A DNA stretch of 64,000 nt from Ilumatobacteraceae bacterium (GTDB lineage Bacteria > Actinomycetota > Acidimicrobiia > Acidimicrobiales > Ilumatobacteraceae), in contig JAOBWK010000029.1 in assembly GCA_025463305.1 (NCBI GenBank), positions 1 to 64,000 on the forward strand, in the 5' to 3' direction. The notes beneath the pieces are model-generated. The model was not told the DNA's origin. It did not search any database and saw only the letters and a program-made list of their open reading frames with translations. Each line of letters begins with the position of its first letter. Within the stretch, counting starts at the first letter, position 1. Made by a program: the position numbers and the translations under genes. This document shows, piece after piece, positions 1 to 6,802 of this stretch.

Positions 1-417
1 GAGGCGCTGGACGCGGAACCCGCCGACATGGTGGCGATGGCCCGCCGGTACGACGAGTCGCTGCGTGAGCAGATCTGGCCCTGGTACCACGCAGCGGTCG
101 TCCACGACTCCGAGGCGCGCCGGGTCTCGGCCGCGCTGCTCGCCGGGGAGGACCCGGATGCCGATGCGGACGATCCGCGCACGTTCGCGCGTGGGCTGTT
201 CCGTGACGGGCTGGCTCCGGCCACCCGACGCGACCCCGTGGTCCTGCGCGCGTTCATGCGCACGTTCAACATGCTCGTCGCTCCGGATGCGCTGAGGGCC
301 GACGAAGACGTCGCCGCACGAGTCCTGGCGGTCTGGGCGGAACGGGGTTCACGCCCGCCCCAGCCGGACCTCGGTCCGAAGACGCGAAAGGAACTGCTGG
401 AGCTGCTGCCGCCCTGA
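1..417 (+). CDS. FAD-dependent oxidoreductase, C-terminal part (partial)
   Basis: The reading frame is open from base 1, so the start lies outside the window and only the last 138 residues are present. The segment is helical and acidic, with WPWYHAAVVHD early and a PDLGPKTRKELLELL-like tail. This resembles the C-terminal region of actinobacterial FAD-dependent oxidoreductases of the halogenase/geranylgeranyl-reductase type. The FAD-binding N-terminus is not visible, so the substrate cannot be named. It converges on the MoaD-like gene, with 19 bases between the two stops. The family call rests on general similarity only. Confidence 0.5.
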   Translation, partial: EALDAEPADMVAMARRYDESLREQIWPWYHAAVVHDSEARRVSAALLAGEDPDADADDPRTFARGLFRDGLAPATRRDPVVLRAFMRTFNMLVAPDALRADEDVAARVLAVWAERGSRPPQPDLGPKTRKELLELLPP

Positions 418-436
418 GCGAGCGGCAGCGCCGCGG

Positions 437-712
437 TCAGCCGCCGGCGACTGCAGGGATGATCGAGACGGTCTCGCCGTCGGGCACCACGGTGTCGAGT
501 CCGTCGAGGTAGCGCACGTCGTCGTCGGCCACGAACACGTTGACGAACTTGCGCAGCGCGCCCGTCTCGTCGAACAGGCGGTCGTCGAAGCCGGGGAAGT
601 CGGTGTTCAGGTTGGCCAGCACCTCGGAGAGCTTGGCGCCCTCGACCTTGACCGAGGAGTTGCCCCCTGCCAGTGGACGCATGGTGGTGGGAATTCGAAC
701 GGTCACAGCCAT
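437..712 (-). CDS. MoaD/ThiS family sulfur-carrier protein
   Basis: A 91-residue ubiquitin-fold protein ending in GG, the mark of MoaD/ThiS sulfur carriers that are adenylated and thiocarboxylated at the C-terminal glycine. It begins MAVTVRIPTTMRPLAGG, a common N-terminus of the actinobacterial MoaD-like group used for molybdopterin or for cysteine/methionine sulfur transfer. The ATG at 712 was chosen over the longer reading frame because a TAGTGT -10 element lies 7 nt upstream, making the gene leaderless. No activating enzyme or partner is nearby, so the pathway is open. It diverges from the glycerate kinase gene. Confidence 0.85.
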   Translation of the reverse strand: MAVTVRIPTTMRPLAGGNSSVKVEGAKLSEVLANLNTDFPGFDDRLFDETGALRKFVNVFVADDDVRYLDGLDTVVPDGETVSIIPAVAGG

Positions 713-719
713 GGCCGAA

Positions 720-725
720 ACACTA
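720..725 (-). promoter_or_regulatory. Leaderless -10 element of the MoaD-like gene
   Basis: TAGTGT on the minus strand, 7 nt before the ATG at 712. There is no room for a ribosome binding site, so the transcript should start at or very near the start codon. Confidence 0.6.
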
Positions 726-808
726 CCGAGCGGGTCGGGATTTCCACGCGCCGACGGGACGCACGCGCCGTCGTCCCCGCAGGTCAGTGCGCGTTTCGGC
801 TGGGGCGA

Positions 809-814
809 TAGCCT
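809..814 (+). promoter_or_regulatory. Leaderless -10 element of glycerate kinase
   Basis: TAGCCT lies 7 nt before the ATG at 822. It supports that start rather than the much longer upstream open frame. Confidence 0.6.
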
Positions 815-821
815 CCGGCTG

Positions 822-1823
822 ATGCGGGTGCTGGCGGCCGTCGACAAATTCAGGGGCACCGCCACCGCAGCCGAGGTGGCGCGCGCGATCGGCCACGCCT
901 GCTGGCAGCTCGATCACGAATGCGTCGAGGTCGGTGTCGCCGACGGCGGCGAGGGCACGCTCGAGGTGCTGGGCGGCGCGAACCGCACGTCGCGGGTCAC
1001 CGGACCGCTGGGCGAGCCCGTCGATGCCCCCTGGCGGATGAGCCGCGAGGTGGCCGTGGTCGAGATGGCGACGGCGTCGGGCCTGCTGCTGGCCGGCGGG
1101 CGCGAACGCAACGATGCGCTCGCGGCCACCACCACGGGAACCGGCGAGCTGATCGACCACGCGCTCGACGCCGGGGCGCGCAAGATCATCGTCTGCCTCG
1201 GTGGCTCGGCCACCACCGACGGCGGGCTCGGCGCGCTCCGTGCGATCCGCGCCCCGCAGCGGCTGCGCGGTGTCGAGCTGCTCGTCGCGTGCGACGTCAC
1301 CACCACCTTCGTCGATGCGGCGCCGGTGTTCGGTCCGCAGAAGGGTGCCACGACGGCGCAGGTCGGCCTCCTCGTCGGGCGCCTCGAACGGCTCGCCCAG
1401 ATGTACTTGCAGGACTACGGGCTCGACGTGCGGTCCATCCCCGGCAGCGGCGCGGCCGGCGGGTTGGCCGGCGCGCTCGTCGCCCTCGGCGGCAAGTTGA
1501 TGCCCGGCTTCGACCTCGTCGCCGACGAGCTGGATCTGTACGACAAGGTCGCCGCTGCCGACTTCGTGATCACCGGCGAGGGCTTCCTCGACGAGCAGAG
1601 CTTCCGCGGCAAGGTCGTCGGCGGGATGCAGTCCATCGCCAAGCGAGCCGGGAAGCCGGTGGCCGCGATCGTCGGCGACTTCGATGCGGAGGTTGGTGAC
1701 CGCATCGATCACGTCGCGCTCGTCGAGTCGTTCGGACGCGACCGGGCGATGCAGGAGACCAAGACGTGCATCGAGGAAGCGGCCACGATGCTGTTGCGGG
1801 CGCGAGCCGCGAGGCACGCGTAG
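822..1823 (+). CDS. Glycerate kinase
   Basis: A 333-residue protein of the GarK/GlxK glycerate kinase family, which phosphorylates D-glycerate with ATP in the cytosol. The N-terminus MRVLAAVDKFRGTATAAEVA matches the family start (D-K-F/S-K-G-T). Further family blocks are GVADGGEGTLEVLGG, KIIVCLGGSATTDGG, GPQKGAT and ADFVITGEGFLDEQS. At 333 residues it is somewhat shorter than the usual 370-380, mainly in the middle. The ATG at 822 is set by the leaderless -10 element. No glyoxylate or serine-cycle genes adjoin it. Confidence 0.93.
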   Translation: MRVLAAVDKFRGTATAAEVARAIGHACWQLDHECVEVGVADGGEGTLEVLGGANRTSRVTGPLGEPVDAPWRMSREVAVVEMATASGLLLAGGRERNDALAATTTGTGELIDHALDAGARKIIVCLGGSATTDGGLGALRAIRAPQRLRGVELLVACDVTTTFVDAAPVFGPQKGATTAQVGLLVGRLERLAQMYLQDYGLDVRSIPGSGAAGGLAGALVALGGKLMPGFDLVADELDLYDKVAAADFVITGEGFLDEQSFRGKVVGGMQSIAKRAGKPVAAIVGDFDAEVGDRIDHVALVESFGRDRAMQETKTCIEEAATMLLRARAARHA

Positions 1824-1881
1824 CCCAGCCGAGTCGTGGCTCGATCGGGGGCGGCTGCTCCCGCCGGCTCAGCGGTTCAGG

Positions 1882-2574
1882 TCAGGGAGCGAGCGTGGTG
1901 GCGGTGGAGATCGTTGCGCTGGGCAGTGTCGTGGCGGGCACTGTCGTCGTGACCGCGATCGCAGGGATGGCCTTGCCGGCCAGATCCGTGCCGAGCAGCA
2001 CGAGCACGGTGGAGTCACCGATGGATGCACCCTTGACCGGGATCGCTGCCGGCATGGCCGCTGCGGTGATGACGTGATCCGCCGTGCTGTAGAGCTGCGC
2101 GACCGACGCCGCCACGAGCTCGCCGCCGGTCAGGTAGTACACGACCGTGGTGTCGATCTTCTTCTGCGCCGCCGCCGCATCTGTGGCGTCGCCCATCGTG
2201 AAGCCCAGCTTGGACAACGCCTTCGTCGCCAGGCCGGCGGCGCCGCCGACACCGGAGGCGTTGGCGACGGTGACCTTCGCGCCGGCGACGGTGATCGGTG
2301 CCGTCGTCGGGGTGACCACGGCCGGCAGGGTGGTGGACCCGCCGATGTCGGAGCTGGTGGGCACGCTGACGTCGGTGGAGTTGCCGGTGGGCACCGAGAT
2401 GTCGGGCAGGCCCGTCGAACCGCCCGAGGCCTTGCTGTCGTCGCTGATGTTGCGCAGGATGAGGAAGCCGACGATGACGGCCACCACGGCCACCACGATG
2501 CTGATGGTGGACCCCATGGGCGCGCCGCCACCCGACTTCGCCGGCGGGCGCCGGGACGGCTGGTCGTTGCTCAT
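1882..2574 (-). CDS. LytR C-terminal domain membrane protein
   Basis: A 230-residue envelope protein with a Pro/Gly-rich cytoplasmic N-terminus, one transmembrane helix (about residues 24-42, STISIVVAVVAVIVGFLIL) and a Thr/Ser/Pro linker. A LytR_C domain follows (GAKVTVANASGVGGAAGLA onward). LytR_C domains occur alone or fused to LCP cell-wall ligases; their exact role is unknown. The start ATG overlaps the stop of the upstream DUF3263 gene (ATGA), so the two are probably translationally coupled. A second LytR_C protein is encoded at 4370-5077. Confidence 0.85.
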   Translation of the reverse strand: MSNDQPSRRPPAKSGGGAPMGSTISIVVAVVAVIVGFLILRNISDDSKASGGSTGLPDISVPTGNSTDVSVPTSSDIGGSTTLPAVVTPTTAPITVAGAKVTVANASGVGGAAGLATKALSKLGFTMGDATDAAAAQKKIDTTVVYYLTGGELVAASVAQLYSTADHVITAAAMPAAIPVKGASIGDSTVLVLLGTDLAGKAIPAIAVTTTVPATTLPSATISTATTLAP

Positions 2575-2846
2575 GTGGTGATGCCTCCGTCGACCTGGGC
2601 AGGAGCATCGAGGCGAGCACGGCGCTTGCGATCGCGCAGGCGGATCAGGCGGCGCACGACGAGCGGATCATGGGCCAGCGCGGCCGGCACGTCGAGCAAC
2701 CGGTTGAGCTCCTGGTAGTACTCGTCGAGGCTGCACGAGAAGCGCGCCCGGATCAGGGTGTCCTTTGCCTCGTCGAGGGTCCACCAGCCGCCCTCGAAGT
2801 CCAAGAGGGCGCGCTCGCGTTCGGTCAGCTCAATCGTCTCTGCCAC
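2571..2846 (-). CDS. DUF3263 family protein
   Basis: A 91-residue protein matching the actinobacterial DUF3263 family: an ELTERERALLDFEGGWWTLD block followed by a helical RARFSCSLDEYYQELNRLLD segment. The family looks like a small helix-turn-helix or sigma-region-like fold of unknown function. The GTG at 2846 (VAETIELTERE) fits the family start. A TTG at 2882 would add 12 residues. A CAGGCT hexamer 7 nt before the GTG is a weaker match to the leaderless pattern. The gene is coupled by an ATGA overlap to the LytR_C gene. Confidence 0.8.
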   Translation of the reverse strand: MAETIELTERERALLDFEGGWWTLDEAKDTLIRARFSCSLDEYYQELNRLLDVPAALAHDPLVVRRLIRLRDRKRRARLDAPAQVDGGITT

Positions 2847-2917
2847 GGGACACAGCCTGCCCGCCAGGACACCGCGATACAAGTACCCAGCTCACGAGCA
2901 GCGCCTGGAGCGGTCGG

Positions 2918-2923
2918 TAGTGT
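2918..2923 (+). promoter_or_regulatory. Leaderless -10 element of uridine kinase
   Basis: TAGTGT sits 8 nt before the ATG at 2932, in the divergent gap with the DUF3263 gene. Confidence 0.55.
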
Positions 2924-2931
2924 GTGGGCCG

Positions 2932-3582
2932 ATGAGCGCAGCCGCACCCTCCGACCAGGTGCAGCGGCCCTTCCTGATCGGCGTCGCGGGTGGCGCGTGC
3001 TCGGGCAAGACCACGATCTCGGAGAAGCTCACCGAGCTCGCCGGCGACGACAACGTCGCGCTGATCAAGCTCGACTCGTACTACGTGGCGAGCACGGATC
3101 CCGTGCTCGCCGAGCGGCAGCAGTCGAACTACGACCATCCCGATGCGTTCGACTGGGTCCTGCTGAACGACCACCTCGCCGCGCTGGTGGCGGGTGCGGC
3201 GGTGCCCGTCCCGGTCTACGACTACAACGACTACCGGCGCAGCGACGAGGTCACCATGGTCCGCCCGGCGCGGATCATCGTCGTCGAGGGCATCCTCGTG
3301 CTCTACGACCCGCCATTGCGCGACCGGTTCGACCTGAAGGTGTTCGTCGACACCGATGCGGACATCCGCCTCATCCGTCGACTCGCACGAGACGTCGTCG
3401 AGCGCGGCCGTACGCCCGACAGCATCGTCGCTCAGTACCTGGCGACCGTGCGCCCGAGCCACGAGCAGTTCGTCGAGCCGAGCAAGCGGCACGCCGACGT
3501 GATCCTTCCTCACGGTGGCATGAACGCCCCGGCGCTCGAGGTGCTGCTGGCCCGGGTGCGCGAGCTCGTCCGGGTCGGTTGA
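2932..3582 (+). CDS. udk: Uridine kinase
   Basis: A 216-residue P-loop kinase that phosphorylates uridine/cytidine for pyrimidine salvage. The Walker A is GVAGGACSGKTTISE (about residues 16-30). It also has the LDSYY motif, the NYDHPDAFDW substrate-binding block, VYDYNDYRR and the lid segment DADIRLIRRLARDVVERGR, all in family order. Length is normal. The start is fixed by the leaderless promoter at 2918. An in-frame ATG at 2758 lies inside the opposing gene and is not credible. Confidence 0.93.
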   Translation: MSAAAPSDQVQRPFLIGVAGGACSGKTTISEKLTELAGDDNVALIKLDSYYVASTDPVLAERQQSNYDHPDAFDWVLLNDHLAALVAGAAVPVPVYDYNDYRRSDEVTMVRPARIIVVEGILVLYDPPLRDRFDLKVFVDTDADIRLIRRLARDVVERGRTPDSIVAQYLATVRPSHEQFVEPSKRHADVILPHGGMNAPALEVLLARVRELVRVG

Positions 3583-3586
3583 CGGG

Positions 3587-3592
3587 TAGCGT
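3587..3592 (+). promoter_or_regulatory. Leaderless -10 element of lipoprotein gene
   Basis: TAGCGT lies 6 nt before the GTG at 3599, only a few bases after the uridine kinase stop. Confidence 0.55.
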
Positions 3593-3598
3593 CGGCGC

Positions 3599-4354
3599 GT
3601 GCCGCTCTCGAACCGCCCGTCGGGCAGATCCCGATCATCGTCCATCGCCGGGCTCTCCGCTGTCGTCGCGCTCGCACTCGTCGCAGTCGGTTGCAGTTCG
3701 TCGAGCTCGTCCGGTGCGAGCACCACGTCGAGCACGTCGGCCACCGTTGCCGTCGCGACCGCCGGCCAGTTCTGCACCCTCGCCAAGGCGGCTCAGGATG
3801 CCGGCTTGGCGGTCGACACCAAGGCGACGGATCAGGCCACGCTCGAGCCCGAGGTGAACGCAGCCCTCGCCGCCACCAAGGCCGCAGCTGCGGTCGCGCC
3901 GGCCGACTACGCCGACATCGCCACAGCAACGGTCACCCAGGAGGAGGCGGTGATCGCGCTGCTCCAGAAGTACGGCTGGAACTTCGCCACCGCGCTCGCC
4001 TCCGACGACGGCAACGCGTTCTTCACCAGCCCCGACTACAGCGCGGTGACGGCCAAGCGAGATGCCTACCTGCAGCAGCACTGCGATCTGGCGCCGGCGA
4101 CGGCGGGCACCAGCGGCGCCGACGTGGTGCTCTCGCCCGGCGACGCGGGCATCCGCCAGCTGTTCCAGTTGTTGCAGATCGGTGGTCAGCTCGACATCAC
4201 CGATGACCAGATCGACTGCCTCGTCACCGAGCTGTCGGGCAAGATCACCGACGCCGATCTCGATGCGATCGGCAAGGGCAAGACGGTGACCGACGCGGGA
4301 ACGGCGGCGTTCGTCGCTGCGCTGAGCACGTGCGGCGCGGTGCCGACCGCCTGA
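3599..4354 (+). CDS. Secreted lipoprotein of unknown function
   Basis: A 251-residue protein with a lipoprotein signal: positive N-terminus, hydrophobic stretch ALALVAVGC, and a lipobox whose cysteine is followed by a run of serines. The mature part is helical and Ala/Thr/Asp-rich, with two paired cysteine regions (FCTLAKAAQDAG and LQQHCDLAPA) and CLVTELSGKITDADLDAI near the end. I recognise no catalytic family. It is probably an outer-face membrane-anchored protein. The GTG start is set by the TAGCGT element. It converges with the LytR_C lipoprotein. Confidence 0.75.
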   Translation: MPLSNRPSGRSRSSSIAGLSAVVALALVAVGCSSSSSSGASTTSSTSATVAVATAGQFCTLAKAAQDAGLAVDTKATDQATLEPEVNAALAATKAAAAVAPADYADIATATVTQEEAVIALLQKYGWNFATALASDDGNAFFTSPDYSAVTAKRDAYLQQHCDLAPATAGTSGADVVLSPGDAGIRQLFQLLQIGGQLDITDDQIDCLVTELSGKITDADLDAIGKGKTVTDAGTAAFVAALSTCGAVPTA

Positions 4355-4369
4355 CGGCCGCGGCGAGCC

Positions 4370-5077
4370 TCAGCCGCCGATGTAGGGCTTGAGCCCTGCT
4401 GGCGTCTTGCCGACCAGGTCTCTCCCGAGCATCACCAAGACGGTGGCGTCACCGAGGCCGGCGGTGGCGTCGTTGATCGGCGCCGGCGTGGGCATGCGCG
4501 CAACGGAGATGCCGAGCGCCGCGCCGAGCGACAGCGCGACCGCCTCGGCGCCGGGGAGCGCGTAGATGTGGGACGTGTCGAGGAACTCTTCCTGGCCCGC
4601 ACCGTTGGTGGGGTCGGTGGTGTGGAACCCGGCCTTGTTCAGCGCATCGGTGAGGATGCCGGCACCGCCGCCGAAGTTCGTCGAGTTGGCGACCTTGATG
4701 ATCGCCCCCTCGGTGACCAGCGCGGGGATGGTCGACGTGGTCGGGGCCTCGGTGGTGGTCGGTGCGACGGTCGTGGTGGTGTCGGGCGACGTCGTGGGCG
4801 GCGCGCCGGTCACGGGCGTCGTGGCCGGGGACGTCGAACCCGGATCCGCCGAGATCAGCGTCGGATCGGCGCTCGTGGCCGGAGGGAGCAGCGTCGTCGC
4901 GCCCGCGCCTGCAGCAGTACCCAGCGACGACCCCGCGACGGTCGTGGACGATGCCGTGCCGACGAGCGTCGTGGCCGACCCGCCGTCGCGGGAGTTCGTG
5001 CAGCCGGCGACGAGGATCGAGCCGATGGCCATCAATGCCACGGCGGCCTCTTGCCGGCGACGTCGTGATCGGATCAT
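4370..5077 (-). CDS. LytR_C domain lipoprotein
   Basis: A 235-residue lipoprotein starting MIRSRRRRQEAAVALMAIGS, with lipobox LVAGC. A long Thr/Ser/Pro/Ala linker carries the C-terminal LytR_C domain (IIKVANSTNFGGGAGILTDA onward) away from the membrane. The second half parallels the LytR_C protein at 1882-2574, including the closing LVMLGRDLVGKTPAGL block, so the two are paralogues. The open frame runs back to 5170 but that extension has no signal-peptide character, so the ATG at 5077 is preferred. Confidence 0.82.
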   Translation of the reverse strand: MIRSRRRRQEAAVALMAIGSILVAGCTNSRDGGSATTLVGTASSTTVAGSSLGTAAGAGATTLLPPATSADPTLISADPGSTSPATTPVTGAPPTTSPDTTTTVAPTTTEAPTTSTIPALVTEGAIIKVANSTNFGGGAGILTDALNKAGFHTTDPTNGAGQEEFLDTSHIYALPGAEAVALSLGAALGISVARMPTPAPINDATAGLGDATVLVMLGRDLVGKTPAGLKPYIGG

Positions 5078-5221
5078 CCGGCCTGACCTGCTCGATTGAA
5101 TCGCCTGGCTACGCACACTCGTCTCGGGCCGCAAGCCGACAAGATTGCCCACTGGCGGCCCGAGAAACAAGTCGGGGCGCGGTCCCGGCTGGTCAGCCGG
5201 GCCGAACAGTTCGAGAACCGT

Positions 5222-5527
5222 TCAGTTGCGGACGCCGTAGTACTCGGCGAGGTCCTGCTGATCGGCCTCGGACAGCACGTGGGCGCCGGTGGCCTTGATC
5301 GCATGGGTGACCAGCGACTTGTCGAACGGCACCTGGATCTCGCCGGTCGGGGTCGGCTCGGCGCCGACGACCGGCATGTAGTGCGAGGTCCGGGTGATGC
5401 CGGTGTCGACGACGAGCCAGCGTGCCTGGAGCGTCTCCGGATCCGGCACCACGTCGCTGACGGTGCCGACCTTGTGACCGGCCGAATCGATGACGACTCG
5501 ATGGTTGAACACTGCGTTGTCGAGCAT
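5222..5527 (-). CDS. PRC-barrel domain protein
   Basis: A 101-residue PRC-barrel protein with a YNHR-like N-terminal beta block (AVFNHRVVIDSAGHKVGTVS), RWLVVDTGI, and a C-terminal VLSEADQQDLAEYYG tail. Such proteins are small cytosolic adaptors, often part of stress or photo-oxidative responses; the partner is unknown. The ATG at 5527 follows a strong ribosome binding site (GGGAGGT, 5-6 nt spacing). A GTCT-N16-GGGTA promoter lies about 40-60 nt upstream. Confidence 0.82.
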   Translation of the reverse strand: MLDNAVFNHRVVIDSAGHKVGTVSDVVPDPETLQARWLVVDTGITRTSHYMPVVGAEPTPTGEIQVPFDKSLVTHAIKATGAHVLSEADQQDLAEYYGVRN

Positions 5528-5563
5528 GGTGACCTCCCGTGGGGTTGCCCGCCCGTCAGTTCG

Positions 5564-5588
5564 TACCCGGGGCGCCGCACCACGAGAC
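5564..5588 (-). promoter_or_regulatory. Sigma-B/F-like promoter of the PRC-barrel gene
   Basis: On the minus strand GTCT (5588-5585) is followed by exactly 16 nt and then GGGTA (5568-5564). This is one base away from the GTTT-N14-16-GGGTA consensus of the sigma-B/sigma-F group of general-stress sigma factors. PRC-barrel genes are frequent members of such regulons. The second example in this window is at 57937-57961. Confidence 0.5.
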
Positions 5589-5637
5589 ATCCCGCGATCT
5601 TGACGGAAGGTGAACCGCAGATGGCGGGCCGCCCCGG

Positions 5638-5643
5638 TACGTT
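5638..5643 (+). promoter_or_regulatory. Leaderless -10 element of EEP-family gene
   Basis: TACGTT then CGCCGG then the ATG at 5650. The same CGCCGG spacer recurs before the starts at 26878, 50292 and 60747. Confidence 0.6.
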
Positions 5644-5649
5644 CGCCGG

Positions 5650-6663
5650 ATGACCTCGACGGGACGCGACGGCCGGCTGCTCGGCTGGTTCCGCGCGTCG
5701 TGGCGTGCACAGTTGTCGACCGCGAAGTGGGTGTGCATGGCGGTGTTCGTGATCGGCCTGTTGGTCGGGGTCGTCGGGGTCTGGATCATGCACCGGCTGA
5801 CGTGGTTCGGCGACATGGTCGCGTTGATCCTGCCGATGATCTTCGTCGTCATGCTCCTCGCGATCGTCGTGTGCCTGGTCCGCGGCAGCGCCTGGCCGGT
5901 CGTGGCTGCGCTGGCGTCGCTCGTGATCGTGATCGCGGTGGTGATCGTGCTGCCGAGGCTGCCGGACCGCACCGGCCCGCCCACCCGGTCGATCGTCCTC
6001 GTCGCCACGAACATGCTCCACGACAACTCGCGGATGGCCGAAGGTGTCGCGAGTGCACTCGCTCAGCACCCGGACGTGCTCGTCGTGTCCGAGCTCACCC
6101 AGGACGCCGACCGGCTGTTCTCGATGGACTTTCCGTACCGGCTCGTCACCGACCGTCCGTTGCTGCACGAGAACTACGCGGAGGGCGTCTACTCGAAGTA
6201 CCCGCTCGACACCTTGACCGCGCCGACGGGGCTCGACGACCAGATCCTGAAGGTGCGCGTGAACGGTCCGCAGCCGTTCATCCTCTATGCCGTGCACCTT
6301 CCCCGGCCTGTCCTCAGCGACCGGCACCAGGAACACACGGCCACCTTCGCTCAGCACCGCGATGACGCGCTGCGGCTCGATCAGCTGGCCAAGGCCGAGA
6401 CCGAACCGGTGGTGATCGCCGGCGACCTCAACCTGTCGGACCGCACGAGTGGCTACGCAGCGCTGCACGCCGGCCGTCACGACGCCGTGCGCACCCGCTG
6501 GGCGGGCACCACCTACGTCGGCGGCATCCAGTGGGAGCTGTTCGCGCTGCGGATCGACCACATCTTCGTGCCCGGCAACTGGTGCGCGAAGGACGGCGGG
6601 AACTTCCTGATCGACGGCTCGGACCACAACGGCGTGCGGTCGGTCATCGGCCCGTGTGCGTGA
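5650..6663 (+). CDS. Membrane-anchored endonuclease/exonuclease/phosphatase family protein
   Basis: A 337-residue protein with about three N-terminal transmembrane helices (residues 25-100) followed by an endonuclease/exonuclease/phosphatase (EEP) domain on the outer side. Family landmarks are NMLHDN, VVSELTQD (metal-binding Glu), AVHLPRP, GDLNLSDRTSG (catalytic Asp/Asn), IDHIFV and GSDHNG (general-base His). This anchored EEP arrangement is common in Actinobacteria; the substrate may be DNA, a phosphoester or a lipid and is not predictable. The start follows from the TACGTT element. Confidence 0.85.
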   Translation: MTSTGRDGRLLGWFRASWRAQLSTAKWVCMAVFVIGLLVGVVGVWIMHRLTWFGDMVALILPMIFVVMLLAIVVCLVRGSAWPVVAALASLVIVIAVVIVLPRLPDRTGPPTRSIVLVATNMLHDNSRMAEGVASALAQHPDVLVVSELTQDADRLFSMDFPYRLVTDRPLLHENYAEGVYSKYPLDTLTAPTGLDDQILKVRVNGPQPFILYAVHLPRPVLSDRHQEHTATFAQHRDDALRLDQLAKAETEPVVIAGDLNLSDRTSGYAALHAGRHDAVRTRWAGTTYVGGIQWELFALRIDHIFVPGNWCAKDGGNFLIDGSDHNGVRSVIGPCA

Positions 6664-6676
6664 CGGCGCGTGCCGT

Positions 6677-6780
6677 TCAGCTCGACGCGGGGGTCGCCTC
6701 GTGCAGGGCCTCGAGCAGACGGCTCGTGCCGTCCGCCGCCTCCTCGGCCGTGAGGGTCAGCGGTGGCCCCTTGGACTCAA
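6677..6780 (-). pseudogene. Remnant of an aminotransferase C-terminus
   Basis: On the minus strand an open frame of about 33 codons ends at 6677 and reads KGPPLTLTAEEAADG then TSRLLEALHEA. This closely resembles the last helix of class III (acetylornithine/GABA-type) aminotransferases, where PPLxIT-x-EE-D is the usual signature. Upstream the frame meets a TGA within about 50 bases and no further similarity is visible. It is therefore read as a truncated remnant between the EEP gene and the surface-protein gene. The family assignment is tentative because the segment is so short. Confidence 0.35.
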
Positions 6781-6802
6781 GCGGTGAATGCGTCGTGAGC
6801 CG

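Noticed and set aside
2670..3857. Long plus-strand open frames overlapping the DUF3263 and uridine kinase genes
   Set aside because: Arg/Gly/Ala-rich translation with no domain; shadows caused by high GC in the other frames.
5074..6627. 517-codon open frame antisense to the EEP and PRC-barrel genes
   Set aside because: His/Arg/Asp-rich composition without motifs; explained by real genes with promoters in other frames.
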